A DNA stretch of 64,000 nucleotides from Cereibacter_A azotoformans (GCF_003050905.1 NZ_QAOT01000007.1); one strand, 5' to 3'. Positions 25,918 to 37,395 are shown, numbered from the stretch's first letter. Notes: generated from the sequence alone by a model not told the origin. Numbers and translations: made by a program.

Positions 25918-25946
25918 TTGCGTCGAAAGGGGTTTGGCCCTATACG
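25918..25946 (+). promoter_or_regulatory. Candidate promoter for the rimP-nusA-infB operon
   Basis: TTGCGT (25918-25923), a 17-bp spacer and TATACG (25941-25946), about 95 bp upstream of rimP. A start near 25953 would give a leader that contains the terminator at 26001-26030. Confidence 0.5.
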
Positions 25947-26000
25947 CGCCTTCATAGCGGCGCCTCGGCCTCCAAACCCGACGGCTCCACCGATGATCGC

Positions 26001-26030
26001 AACGGGCCGCTCGGCCCGTTTTTTCGTTTT
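26001..26030 (+). terminator. Intrinsic terminator in the rimP leader (possible attenuator)
   Basis: AACGGGCC-GCTC-GGCCCGTT forms an 8-bp perfect stem with a 4-base loop, followed by TTTTCGTTTT, ending 10 bases before the rimP ATG. No plus-strand gene lies upstream to be terminated (cysQ is on the other strand), so premature termination of the rimP transcript is the natural reading. Terminator-bearing rimP leaders have been described in other proteobacteria. Confidence 0.75.
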
Positions 26031-26040
26031 GGGGGTTCCC

Positions 26041-26655
26041 ATGTCCGACCTCGTCGCCAAGACCGCCATCGACCGCCGCCTCGCCGACATCGTGACGCCG
26101 GTGATCGAGGGCATGGGATTCGAGCTTGTCCGCCTCCGGCTGATGAGCGGCAAGACCCGCACGCTGCAGATCATGGCCGACCGGCCGGATGGCGGCATCG
26201 TCGTGGACGAATGCGCCGAGATTTCGACCGCCGTTTCGGCCGTGCTCGATGTCGAGGACCCGATCGAGGACAATTACACGCTCGAGGTCTCCAGCCCCGG
26301 CATCGACCGCCCGCTGACCCGGCTCAAGGATTTCGACGCCTGGGCGGGCTACGAGGCGCGGATCGAGACGGCCGAGCTGATCGACGGCCGCCGCCGCTTC
26401 AAGGGCGAGCTGGCCGGGACCGAGGGCGATGAGGTTCTCATCACCATCGAGGATGGCAAGGAGGGCTTCGTGACCATCGGGCTGAAGTTCGACTGGCTGT
26501 CGGATGCCAAGCTGATCCTCACCGACGAGCTGATCGCCGAGATGCTGCGCCAGAAGAAGGCCAGCGGCAATTTCGACGAGAGCCAGTTCGACGAGATTCA
26601 GGAAACCGAAGGCGAGGAGGCCGACGAGGCCGAGACGCCCATCACCCGCCACTGA
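26041..26655 (+). CDS. rimP: Ribosome maturation factor RimP
   Basis: 204 residues. MSDLVAKTAIDRRLADIVTP followed by VIEGMGFELVRLRLMSGKTR is the RimP N-domain; VSSPGIDRPLTRLKDFDAWA is the diagnostic motif of the family. The acidic C-terminal tail (ETEGEEADEAETP) extends beyond E. coli RimP (about 150 residues). Needed for 30S maturation. First gene of rimP-nusA-ylxR-infB; nusA follows after 21 bp. The leader carries an intrinsic terminator. Confidence 0.96.
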   Translation: MSDLVAKTAIDRRLADIVTPVIEGMGFELVRLRLMSGKTRTLQIMADRPDGGIVVDECAEISTAVSAVLDVEDPIEDNYTLEVSSPGIDRPLTRLKDFDAWAGYEARIETAELIDGRRRFKGELAGTEGDEVLITIEDGKEGFVTIGLKFDWLSDAKLILTDELIAEMLRQKKASGNFDESQFDEIQETEGEEADEAETPITRH

Positions 26656-26676
26656 CCGCCAACCCGGAGCACGCCC

Positions 26677-28281
26677 ATGGCAATCACCTCTGCCAACCAG
26701 CTTGAACTGCTGCAAACCGCCGAGGCGGTCGCGCGGGAGAAGATGATCGACCCCGATCTGGTGATCCAGGCGATGGAGGAAAGCCTCGCGCGGGCCGCCA
26801 AGTCGCGCTACGGCTCGGACCTCGACATCCGGGTGAAGATTGACCGCAAGACGGGCCGCGCCACCTTCGCGCGCATTCGCACCGTGGTCGAGGACGAGGC
26901 GGTCGAGAATCACCACGCCCAGCTGACGGTGAAGCAGGCGAAGGCCTACAAGTCCGATCCCCAGATCGGCGACGAGATCATCGACGAGGTGCCGCCGGTG
27001 GACCTCGGCCGGATCGCGGCGCAATCGGCCAAGCAGGTGATCCTGCAGAAGGTGCGCGAGGCCGAGCGCGACCGCCAGTACGACGAGTTCAAGGACCGCA
27101 AGGGCTCGATCATCAACGGCGTGGTCAAGCGCGAGGAATACGGCAACATCATCGTGGACATCGGCCGCGGCGAGGGCATCCTGCGCCGCAACGAGAAGAT
27201 CGGCCGCGAAAGCTACCGCCCGAACGACCGGATCCGCGCCTACATCAAGGACGTCCGCCGCGAGGCCCGCGGCCCGCAGGTGTTCCTGTCGCGCACCGAC
27301 CCGCAGTTCATGGCCGAACTCTTCAAGATGGAAGTGCCGGAGATCTACGACGGCATCATCGAGATCAAGGCCGTGGCCCGCGATCCGGGCTCGCGCGCGA
27401 AGATCGCCGTGATCTCCTATGACAATTCGATCGACCCGGTGGGCGCCTGTGTCGGTATGCGCGGCAGCCGCGTTCAGGCCGTGGTGAACGAGCTTCAGGG
27501 CGAGAAGATCGACATCATCCCGTGGAATCAGGATCAGGCCACGTTCCTCGTGAACGCGCTGCAGCCGGCCGAAGTGTCCAAGGTCGTGATCGACGAGGAA
27601 GCCGGCAAGATCGAGGTCGTGGTGCCGGACGAGCAGCTCTCGCTCGCCATCGGCCGCCGCGGCCAGAACGTGCGTCTGGCCAGCCAACTGACGGCGCTCG
27701 ACATCGACATCATGACCGAGGCCGACGAATCGGCCCGCCGCCAGGCCGAATTCGCCGAGCGGACGAATCTCTTCATGGAGACCCTTGATATCGACGAGAT
27801 GATGGCCCAACTTCTGGTGTCCGAAGGGTTCACGAACCTTGAGGAAGTCGCCTACGTCGATCCTGAGGAACTCCTTTCGATCGACGGGTTCGACGAGGAT
27901 ACGGCCGCCGAACTTCAGGCCCGTGCCCGCGACCATCTGGAAGAAGCCAACCGCAAGGCGCTCGAATCCGCCCGCGCCCTCGGGCTCGAGGATTCCCTGG
28001 CCAATTTCGAGGGGCTGACGCCGCAGATGCTCGAGGCGCTGGCCAAGGACGGCATCAAGACGCTGGAAGATTTCGCCACCTGCGCCGACTGGGAACTGGC
28101 CGGCGGCTGGACCACGGTGAACGGCCAGCGGGTGAAGGACGAAGGTGTCCTCGAGAAGTTCGACGTGAGCCTCGAGGAAGCGCAACATCTGGTGATGACC
28201 GCGCGCGTCATGCTCGGCTGGGTCGATCCGACCGAGCTTGAGACGGCCGAAGAGAAAGAAGAGACGGAGGGCGAGGCCTGA
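26677..28281 (+). CDS. nusA: Transcription termination/antitermination factor NusA
   Basis: 534 residues. N-terminal RNA polymerase-binding domain (LLQTAEAVAREKMIDPDLVI), S1 domain (INGVVKREEYGNIIVDIGRG), two KH domains (ISYDNSIDPVGACVGMRGSR and LSLAIGRRGQNVRLASQLTA), then a C-terminal region of helix-hairpin-helix repeats (LVSEGFTNLEEVAYVDPEEL; LAKDGIKTLEDFATCADWEL). Binds RNA polymerase and nut-type RNA and modulates pausing and termination. Operon position after rimP is conserved. Confidence 0.98.
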   Translation: MAITSANQLELLQTAEAVAREKMIDPDLVIQAMEESLARAAKSRYGSDLDIRVKIDRKTGRATFARIRTVVEDEAVENHHAQLTVKQAKAYKSDPQIGDEIIDEVPPVDLGRIAAQSAKQVILQKVREAERDRQYDEFKDRKGSIINGVVKREEYGNIIVDIGRGEGILRRNEKIGRESYRPNDRIRAYIKDVRREARGPQVFLSRTDPQFMAELFKMEVPEIYDGIIEIKAVARDPGSRAKIAVISYDNSIDPVGACVGMRGSRVQAVVNELQGEKIDIIPWNQDQATFLVNALQPAEVSKVVIDEEAGKIEVVVPDEQLSLAIGRRGQNVRLASQLTALDIDIMTEADESARRQAEFAERTNLFMETLDIDEMMAQLLVSEGFTNLEEVAYVDPEELLSIDGFDEDTAAELQARARDHLEEANRKALESARALGLEDSLANFEGLTPQMLEALAKDGIKTLEDFATCADWELAGGWTTVNGQRVKDEGVLEKFDVSLEEAQHLVMTARVMLGWVDPTELETAEEKEETEGEA

Positions 28282-28295
28282 GCCTCGCGAATCCG

Positions 28296-28928
28296 ATGAC
28301 TCGCGGGGGCCGGGACGACATGCGGGACGAGCCGGAACGGCGCTGCCTTGCCACGGGCGAGAGCGGGCCGAAAGCCGGCCTGATCCGCTTCGGGCTTGGA
28401 CCCGAGGGTGAGGTGGTGCCCGACATTCTCGGGCGTCTGCCGGGGCGGGGCATGTATGTCTCGGCCGACCGCAAGGCGATCGAGAAGGCCGCGGCAAAAG
28501 GTCTTTTCGCCCGTGCCGCGCGCCAGCCGGTGAAGGTGCCGGAGGGGCTGGCCGATCTGGTCGAGTCGCAGCTCGCGCGGAGGGTGATCGATCTGATCTC
28601 GCTTGCTCGCAAGGCGGGAGAGGCGGTCGCCGGATACGAGAAGGTGAAGGACTGGCTGACCAAGGATGAGGCGGAAGTTCTCATCCAGGCCAGTGACGGG
28701 TCGGAGCGCGGCAAATCGAAGCTGCACCCGCCCAGTGGGAAGAGGTCGTTCATCGGCTGTCTGACGGCCCGGGAATTGGGTTTGGCATTCGGCCGTGAAC
28801 ATGCGATACACGGCGCGCTCGCGGCTGGTGGACTCACGACGCGCGTTCAGGATGAAGCGGCCAGACTGGCCGGGCTTCGCGGGCAGATCGGCGGCAGGGC
28901 CGCCGGAAGGGATACGAAAGACGCATGA
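28296..28928 (+). CDS. YlxR-L7Ae fusion RNA-binding protein
   Basis: 210 residues. Residues ~8-85 are a YlxR (DUF448) domain: RRCLATGESGPKAGLIRFGL and LPGRGMYVSADRKAIEKA. Residues ~95-185 are an L7Ae/L30e-type domain: RVIDLISLARKAGEAVAGYE and KRSFIGCLTARELGLAFGRE. In Gram-positives these are two separate genes (ylxR, ylxQ) between nusA and infB; the fusion is common in alphaproteobacteria. Likely binds structured RNA in translation or ribosome assembly. Starts 14 bp after nusA and overlaps infB by 4 bp. Confidence 0.9.
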   Translation: MTRGGRDDMRDEPERRCLATGESGPKAGLIRFGLGPEGEVVPDILGRLPGRGMYVSADRKAIEKAAAKGLFARAARQPVKVPEGLADLVESQLARRVIDLISLARKAGEAVAGYEKVKDWLTKDEAEVLIQASDGSERGKSKLHPPSGKRSFIGCLTARELGLAFGREHAIHGALAAGGLTTRVQDEAARLAGLRGQIGGRAAGRDTKDA

Positions 28929-31441
28929 GCGATACAGACGGCAAGAAACCCCTCGGCCTGGGTGGCGGCTCGCGTTCGGGCCAGGTGAAGCAGAGCTTCA
29001 GCCACGGCCGCACCAAGAGCGTCCTGGTCGAAACGAAGCGCAAGCGCGTGGTCGTTCCGAAGCCGGGTGCTTCGGGGTCTTCGACCACGACGAGTTCGCC
29101 GTCGCACCTCGGCGACCCGGCGAAGCGCCCCGCCGGCATCTCGGATGCCGAGATGGAGCGTCGCCTCGCCGCCCTGCGCGCTGCCAAGCTGCGCGAAGTC
29201 GACGACGCCAAGCGCCGCGCCGAGGAAGAGCGCCAGCGCGAGGAAGAGCGCCAGCGCCGGCGCGAAGAGCTCGAGGCGAAGGAACGCGAAGAGCGTGAGC
29301 GCGCCGAAGCCCTGCGCCAGAAGGCCGAGGATGAGGAGCGCGCCCGCCGCGAGGCCGAAGAGGCCGCCCGCCGTGCCGAAGAGGCCAAGCGTGCGCCCGC
29401 CCCGGCTCCGGCCACCGCACAGCCGGACGCAGCCGACTCGCGCGCCTCTGCGCCGACCTCGGCCAAGCCCGGTCTGCCGCCCTCGCGCAAGGAGCGCGAG
29501 CGCGAGGCCGATCGCGACCGCACGACCAAGAAGGACGATTCGCGCCGCTCGGGCAAGCTGACCCTGAACGAGGCGCTTTCGGGCGAGGGCGGGCGCACGC
29601 GCTCGCTCGCCGCGATGAAGCGCAAGCAGGAGAAGGCCCGCCAGAAGGCGATGGGCTTCGGCCACAAGGCCGAAAAGCAGGTGCGCGACGTGCAGCTGCC
29701 GGAAACCATCGTGGTGCAGGAGCTTGCCAACCGCATGGCGGAGCGGGCGGCCGACGTGGTCAAGGCGCTCATGAAGATGGGCATGATGGTCACGATGAAC
29801 CAGTCCATCGACGCCGACACGGCCGAACTGGTGATCGAGGAATTCGGCCACCGCGCCGTCCGGGTCTCGGATGCCGACGTCGAACATGTGATCGACACGG
29901 TCGAGGACAAGGCGGAGGATCTCCAGCCGCGTCCGCCGATCATCACGATCATGGGCCACGTTGACCACGGCAAGACCTCGCTTCTGGACGCGATCCGCAA
30001 GACGAGCGTGGTCTCGGGCGAGGCCGGCGGCATCACGCAGCACATCGGCGCCTATCAGGTGAAGACCGAAAGCGGCGCCGTGCTGACCTTCCTCGACACG
30101 CCCGGCCACGCGGCCTTCACCTCGATGCGTGCCCGTGGTGCGCAGGTGACGGACATCGTCGTGCTGGTGGTGGCGGCGGATGACGCCGTGATGCCGCAGA
30201 CCGTCGAGGCCATCAAGCATGCCAAGGCGGCCAAGGTGCCGATGATCGTCGCGATCAACAAGATCGACAAGCCGGACGCGGACCCGAACAAGGTGCGCAC
30301 CGACCTGCTCCAGCACGAGGTCATCGTCGAGAAGATGTCGGGCGACGTGCTCGATGTCGAGGTCTCGGCAAAGACGGGTCTGGGGCTCGACGAGCTGCTC
30401 GAGAACATCGCGCTTCAGGCCGAGCTTCTCGACCTTCGCGCCAACCCCAAGCGGGCGGCTCAGGGCGCGGTGATCGAGGCCAAGCTCGACGTGGGCCGCG
30501 GCCCGGTCGCGACGGTGCTGGTGCAGCACGGCACGCTCAAGCGCGGCGACATCTTCGTCGTGGGTCAGCAGTGGGGCAAGGTCCGCGCGCTGGTCAACGA
30601 CAAGGGCGAGCGCGTGGACGAGGCCGGCCCTTCGGTCCCGGTCGAGGTTCTGGGTCTGAACGGGACGCCGGAAGCCGGTGACGTGCTGAACGTGGTCGAG
30701 ACGGAGGCCCAGGCTCGCGAGATCGCCGACTACCGCGAGAAGGCGGCGCGTGACAAGCGCGCGGCTGCGGGGGCGGCGACGACGCTGGAACAGCTGATGG
30801 CCAAGGCCAAGGCCGATGCCGACGTGGCGGAACTGCCGGTGGTCATCAAGGCCGACGTGCAGGGCTCGGCCGAGGCCATCGTGCAGGCGCTGGAGAAGGT
30901 CGGCAACGAGGAGGTCCGCGTGCGCGTCCTCCACTACGGCGTGGGCGCGATCACCGAGACCGACATCGGCCTCGCAGAAGCCTCGCAGGCCGCGGTCATC
31001 GGCTTCAACGTCCGGGCCAACGCCTCGGCGCGTCAGGCCGCGAATCAGAAGAGCGTCGAGATCCGCTACTACAGCGTGATCTATGATCTCGTGGACGACG
31101 TGAAGAAGGCGGCCTCGGGTCTGTTGAAGGCGGAAGTGCGCGAGCATTTCATCGGCTATGCCCGGATCCAGGAGGTCTTCCGCATCACCGGCGTCGGCAA
31201 CGTGGCGGGCTGCCTCGTGACCGAGGGTGTGGCGCGGCGTTCGGCCGGTGTGCGCCTGCTGCGTGACAACGTGGTGATCCACGAGGGCACGCTGAAGACG
31301 CTCAAGCGCTTCAAGGACGAGGTCAAGGAAGTGCAGTCCGGTCAGGAATGCGGCATGGCCTTCGAACGCTACGAGGACATCCGTGCCGGAGACGTCATCG
31401 AGATCTTCGAACGCGAGGAAGTCGAGCGCAAGCTCGCCTGA
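28925..31441 (+). CDS. infB: Translation initiation factor IF-2
   Basis: 838 residues. A long charged Lys/Arg/Glu-rich N-terminal region (~1-230) with a highly repetitive RAEEERQREEERQRRREE-type helix precedes the GTPase: G1 GHVDHGKTSLLDAI, G3 DTPGHAAFTSMRARG, G4 NKIDKPDADP. Domains II-IV follow, ending YEDIRAGDVIEIFEREEVER. Delivers initiator tRNA to the 30S subunit. Last gene of the rimP operon, followed by a strong bidirectional terminator. Confidence 0.98.
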   Translation: MSDTDGKKPLGLGGGSRSGQVKQSFSHGRTKSVLVETKRKRVVVPKPGASGSSTTTSSPSHLGDPAKRPAGISDAEMERRLAALRAAKLREVDDAKRRAEEERQREEERQRRREELEAKEREERERAEALRQKAEDEERARREAEEAARRAEEAKRAPAPAPATAQPDAADSRASAPTSAKPGLPPSRKEREREADRDRTTKKDDSRRSGKLTLNEALSGEGGRTRSLAAMKRKQEKARQKAMGFGHKAEKQVRDVQLPETIVVQELANRMAERAADVVKALMKMGMMVTMNQSIDADTAELVIEEFGHRAVRVSDADVEHVIDTVEDKAEDLQPRPPIITIMGHVDHGKTSLLDAIRKTSVVSGEAGGITQHIGAYQVKTESGAVLTFLDTPGHAAFTSMRARGAQVTDIVVLVVAADDAVMPQTVEAIKHAKAAKVPMIVAINKIDKPDADPNKVRTDLLQHEVIVEKMSGDVLDVEVSAKTGLGLDELLENIALQAELLDLRANPKRAAQGAVIEAKLDVGRGPVATVLVQHGTLKRGDIFVVGQQWGKVRALVNDKGERVDEAGPSVPVEVLGLNGTPEAGDVLNVVETEAQAREIADYREKAARDKRAAAGAATTLEQLMAKAKADADVAELPVVIKADVQGSAEAIVQALEKVGNEEVRVRVLHYGVGAITETDIGLAEASQAAVIGFNVRANASARQAANQKSVEIRYYSVIYDLVDDVKKAASGLLKAEVREHFIGYARIQEVFRITGVGNVAGCLVTEGVARRSAGVRLLRDNVVIHEGTLKTLKRFKDEVKEVQSGQECGMAFERYEDIRAGDVIEIFEREEVERKLA

Positions 31442-31465
31442 ACCGCAGGTCTTCCGCCGAAAAAG

Positions 31466-31492
31466 AAAGGCCGGGCGCTTGCCCGGCCTTTT
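31466..31492. terminator. Bidirectional intrinsic terminator after infB
   Basis: AAAGGCCGGGC-GCTT-GCCCGGCCTTTT: 11-bp perfect stem and 4-base loop, followed by T-rich sequence on the plus strand and by TTTCTTTTTC on the minus strand. Ends both infB and the small minus-strand gene at 31528-31668. Confidence 0.9.
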
Positions 31493-31527
31493 CCTTCAAC
31501 ACTCCGGGCCGCCTGCCCGCAGGATCA

Positions 31528-31668
31528 TCAGGCGGCGCGTTTCGATGGAATCGGGTATCCGACGAAGGTCTTTTCATCGACCCGGACCATCACCTTGCCA
31601 TCGGCGAGCTGACCGATGAGAAGACCCTGAACCGAGACGCAGCTTCCGATCGTGATCGTCCTGAGCAT
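31528..31668 (-). CDS. 46-residue uncharacterised protein
   Basis: Reads MLRTITIGSCVSVQGLLIGQ, then LADGKVMVRVDEKTFVGYP and a basic end (SKRAA). A strong ribosome site (GGGGGAAAG) lies 5-6 bases before the ATG, codon choice is GC3-rich as in neighbours, and the gene ends at a bidirectional terminator. The alternation of short beta-like strands (ITIGSCVSVQ, KVMVRVD, KTFVGYP) suggests a small beta fold. No membrane helix. Function unknown. The 137 bp upstream are unusually AT-rich and probably hold its promoter. Confidence 0.72.
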   Translation of the reverse strand: MLRTITIGSCVSVQGLLIGQLADGKVMVRVDEKTFVGYPIPSKRAA

Positions 31669-31805
31669 CTGCTTTCCCCCAAAGAAGCAAGTTTCCCCAG
31701 GTTCAGGTTAGTCACAAATCGATAAAGAAACACGCAGGATTTTGGTCGTAGAGCCTTATTGGGGTGCGGCAAATAAACGATTGATACCCTAATGCCACAG
31801 GGACG

Positions 31806-32204
31806 TTACAGCCAGTCGCGCAGGATCGGGATGAGCGGCAGGTCCGCCGGCGGCATCGGATAGTCGCGCAGCGCCTGCGGGCGCACCCAGGCGAGCTTCT
31901 GGCCCTCGTGCGGCTGGGGGATTCCCTCCCAGCGGCGGCAGGCGAAGAGCGGCATCAGCAGGTGGAAATCCTCGTAGGCATGGCTCGCGAAGGTGAGCGG
32001 CGCCAGGCAGCTCGCCTTCGTGTCGATGCCAAGCTCTTCCCTCAGCTCGCGGATCAGCGCGGCCTCGGGGCTCTCACCGGGCTCGACCTTGCCGCCGGGA
32101 AATTCCCACAGGCCCGCGAGCGACTTGCCCTCGGGCCGCTGCGCCAGAAGCACGCGGCCGTCGCCGTCGATGAGGGCCACGGCCGAGACGAGGACGATCT
32201 TCAC
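31806..32204 (-). CDS. mutT: 8-oxo-dGTP diphosphatase MutT (Nudix hydrolase)
   Basis: 132 residues. The Nudix box is complete: GGKVEPGESPEAALIRELRE then ELGI. Substrate-recognition segments LLAQRPEGKSLAGLWEFPGG and the C-terminal LAWVRPQALRDYPMPPADLP match MutT rather than other Nudix enzymes. Cleans oxidised dGTP from the nucleotide pool. Overlaps the argJ stop by 4 bp (ATGA), a common alphaproteobacterial argJ-mutT arrangement. Confidence 0.93.
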   Translation of the reverse strand: MKIVLVSAVALIDGDGRVLLAQRPEGKSLAGLWEFPGGKVEPGESPEAALIRELREELGIDTKASCLAPLTFASHAYEDFHLLMPLFACRRWEGIPQPHEGQKLAWVRPQALRDYPMPPADLPLIPILRDWL

Positions 32205-33538
32205 GAGCGATAGTCGGCGTTGATGTCGATGTAGCGGTGCGTCAGGTCGCAGGTCCAGACCGTGCGGCTGCCGGTGCCGAGGCCCAGATCCACCGCAATG
32301 ACCAGATCGGACTGTTTCATGTAGGCCGCGCCGTCCTCCTCGCGATAATCGGGGCTGCGCCAGCCCTTCTCGGCGACCAGGATGTCGCCGAACCGGATCG
32401 ACAGCCTGTCGCGGTCGGCAACCGCACCCGACTTGCCCACGGCCATCACGATGCGGCCCCAGTTCGGATCTTCCCCCGCGATGGCCGTCTTGACGAGCGG
32501 CGAATTCGCGATGGCCATGGCGACCCGGTGCGCGTCTTCGGGGCCTTCCGCACCCGTGACCCGAATCTCGACGAACTTCGTGGCGCCCTCACCGTCACGC
32601 ACCACCTGATGCGCGAGGTCCAGCATCACCCGCCCCAACGCAGCCTCGAAATCGCGTCCCGCCTTCGAGCGTCCGTTCAACTCGGCCGCCGGGCTGGTGC
32701 CGGTGGCGGCCAGCAGCAGCGCGTCCGAGGTGGAGGTGTCGCTGTCCACGGTGATCGCGTTGAAGGTGGCCTCCACCTGCCGCGAGAGCATCTTCTGCAG
32801 GAGGGGCTGGGAGATCTTCGCGTCGGTGAAGATATAGACCAGCATCGTAGCCATGTCGGGTGCGATCATGCCCGAGCCCTTGGCGATGCCCGCGATCTGG
32901 ATCGGGCCGCCCTCGCCCTCGACCACCGCACAGGCCCCCTTCGGGAAGGTGTCGGTCGTCATCATGGCGCGCGCCGCCATTTCGATCGCGTCCCCCGACA
33001 GGCCCTCGACCAGCGCGGGGATCTGCGCGGTGATGCGCTCGTAGGGCAGCGGTTCGCCGATCACGCCGGTCGAGGAGGAGAAGACCCGCTCCACCGGCAG
33101 GCCCAGGGCCTCGGCCACGCCGCCGGTCACGGCCTCGACCGCCTCGACGCCCACGGCGCCGGTGAAGGCGTTCGAGTTGCCCGAGTTCACGATGATCGCC
33201 GCACCGGCCTCCGAGACCTTGCCGATCTTGGCCTGACAGTCGAGCACGCAGGCCGCCCGCGTCGAGGAGCGGGTGAAGACACCCGCCATGGAAGTGCCCG
33301 GCGCGAGCCGGATCAGCATCACGTCCTTGCGGTTCTGGTAGCGCACGCCCGCCTCTACGGCGGAGAATTCCACCCCGCCGATGGCCGGAAGGGTGGGGAA
33401 GGAGGCGGGGGCCAGCGGCGACACCAGCTTGGCGCCCGCGGTCCTTGCTTCGGGCTTCTCGGCCTTCGTGCGGGCCTTGAGCTTCGACAGCTTCTTCTTC
33501 AGCGCCTTGGCTTCGTCTTTCCAGTCCGTCTTGCCCAT
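32201..33538 (-). CDS. argJ: Bifunctional glutamate N-acetyltransferase/amino-acid acetyltransferase ArgJ
   Basis: 445 residues. The self-cleavage site is the Ala-Thr of GMIAPDMATMLVYIF; other ArgJ motifs are VFTRSSTRAACVLDCQAKIG, VNSGNSNAFTGAVG and SSTGVIGEPLPYERI, with YRS-type C-terminus TCDLTHRYIDINADYRS. Recycles the acetyl group in arginine synthesis. ATG 33538 follows a CGGAGG ribosome site. The first ~36 residues are a Lys/Ala/Glu-rich helix (ALKKKLSKLKARTKAEKPEA) not usual in ArgJ. Confidence 0.95.
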   Translation of the reverse strand: MGKTDWKDEAKALKKKLSKLKARTKAEKPEARTAGAKLVSPLAPASFPTLPAIGGVEFSAVEAGVRYQNRKDVMLIRLAPGTSMAGVFTRSSTRAACVLDCQAKIGKVSEAGAAIIVNSGNSNAFTGAVGVEAVEAVTGGVAEALGLPVERVFSSSTGVIGEPLPYERITAQIPALVEGLSGDAIEMAARAMMTTDTFPKGACAVVEGEGGPIQIAGIAKGSGMIAPDMATMLVYIFTDAKISQPLLQKMLSRQVEATFNAITVDSDTSTSDALLLAATGTSPAAELNGRSKAGRDFEAALGRVMLDLAHQVVRDGEGATKFVEIRVTGAEGPEDAHRVAMAIANSPLVKTAIAGEDPNWGRIVMAVGKSGAVADRDRLSIRFGDILVAEKGWRSPDYREEDGAAYMKQSDLVIAVDLGLGTGSRTVWTCDLTHRYIDINADYRS

Positions 33539-33560
33539 GCCCGTGCCTCCGGTTCGCGGA

Positions 33561-34415
33561 TCAGTCGAGCAGTTCTTCCTTCCGAAGCGTCGCCGGGTCA
33601 ATCCCCTCGCCGGGGCGGACGATGGTCGCCTTGGCCGTCACCTCGTCAATGTGGCGGGCGATCGCCTCCTGTTCGATCTGGCCGGCCAGCTCGTCGCGCA
33701 TCTCGTCAAGCGTGGGCTTTTCGGCGATGCGGGTCTCGTTCAGCTTGACGAGGTGCCAGCCGAACTGGGTCTCGATCGGGCCCGCAACCTCGCCGGGCTT
33801 CATCCCGACGACCGCATCCTCGAAAGGCTTCACCATCATCCCGAGACCGAACCAGCCGAGCGAGCCGCCATTGGCCGCCGCACCGTCGGACGAATGCTCC
33901 CGGGCCATGTCGGCGAAGTCGGCGCCGCCCTCGATCTCGGCCTTGAGCTTGGTGGCCTCTTCCTCGGTCTCCACCAGGATGTGCGAGGCGTTGTATTCCG
34001 TCTGTTCGGCCGCATCGGCAAAGCGCGCGTCATAGGCCGCCTGAAGGGCCTCGTCCGTGACGGCGCCTTCAACCACCCGGCGCATCGCCACGGCCGAGAG
34101 GAACCCGCGCTCTTCGTTCTGCAGCGACAGCTGGTCGCGCTTCGTCACCGTTCCCTCGACCGATTGCGAGAGGGCGGCCTGCTGGATCAGCTGCTCGAGG
34201 ATGCCCTTGAAAAGCGCCTCGTCCGGCAGGCTCTGATACTGGTCCGGCAGACCCGCCCGGAGCGCGATCATGTGGCCCAGCGTGATCTCCTGCCCGTTGA
34301 CCGTCGCCACCACCGTGTCGGCCGTCACCTCGTCCGCACGGACCGGAGCGGCCAGCGCCAGGGCGCAGAGGGCCGCGACGGAGGCGCCCCGCCAGAACCT
34401 TGCAATGTTCGCCAT
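33561..34415 (-). CDS. Periplasmic parvulin-type peptidyl-prolyl isomerase
   Basis: About 284 residues with a signal peptide (VAALCALALAAPVRA). A SurA/PrsA-like N-terminal helical region is followed by the parvulin domain: NASHILVETEEEATKLKAEI, FADMAREHSSDGAAANGGSL, GWFGLGMMVKPFEDAVVGMK and ETQFGWHLVKLNE. Catalyses prolyl isomerisation of exported proteins. Divergent from secA and 22 bp upstream of argJ on the same strand. ATG 34415 is preferred over GTG 34421 because of spacing from the AGGAG ribosome site. Confidence 0.92.
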   Translation of the reverse strand: MANIARFWRGASVAALCALALAAPVRADEVTADTVVATVNGQEITLGHMIALRAGLPDQYQSLPDEALFKGILEQLIQQAALSQSVEGTVTKRDQLSLQNEERGFLSAVAMRRVVEGAVTDEALQAAYDARFADAAEQTEYNASHILVETEEEATKLKAEIEGGADFADMAREHSSDGAAANGGSLGWFGLGMMVKPFEDAVVGMKPGEVAGPIETQFGWHLVKLNETRIAEKPTLDEMRDELAGQIEQEAIARHIDEVTAKATIVRPGEGIDPATLRKEELLD

Positions 34416-34453
34416 TTTCACCTTCTCCTGAACGGGCGCGCCCTCGCGCGACG

Positions 34454-34481
34454 TTGACTTGACCCCTCCATCCCCTTACAT
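34454..34481 (+). promoter_or_regulatory. Candidate promoter for secA
   Basis: TTGACT (34454-34459), 16-bp spacer, TTACAT (34476-34481), with an overlapping TTGACC at 34459. It would give a secA leader of about 125 bases. Confidence 0.5.
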
Positions 34482-34613
34482 CGCTTGGGTCGCGTGAGCC
34501 GGGGCCGGGCTGTCTGCCTTCTAGGAGACTACGGGCGGAAGGAGCAAGGCCGATGGGTCACACGATCATGTCAAGAGCACTTGGCTTGTCAGGAACGACC
34601 AGGCGGAGAAAAC

Positions 34614-37334
<2,721 letters not shown>

Positions 37335-37355
37335 TTGCGGCGAGATTGAGGCATA

Positions 37356-37395
37356 AACCGGCTTCTTTCTCACGCTGAGCGGGAGGAAGCCGGTT
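37356..37395 (+). terminator. Stem-loop after secA
   Basis: AACCGGCTTC (37356-37365) pairs perfectly with GAAGCCGGTT (37386-37395) around a 20-base loop. No clear T-run follows (CTATC), so it is a weak terminator or an mRNA-end stabiliser. Confidence 0.45.

Noticed and set aside
23917..26655. rimP read as the end of a >900-residue protein
   Set aside because: The upstream part is antisense to kdsB and cysQ and crosses the terminator at 26001-26030; RimP starts cleanly at 26041.
25006..28497. cysQ read as the end of a >1100-residue protein
   Set aside because: The upstream part is antisense to rimP and nusA. CysQ has its own ATG at 25800 and normal length.
29160..29400. Repetitive sequence in infB as a tandem repeat element
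   Set aside because: It codes the charged helical N-terminal region common in alphaproteobacterial IF-2.
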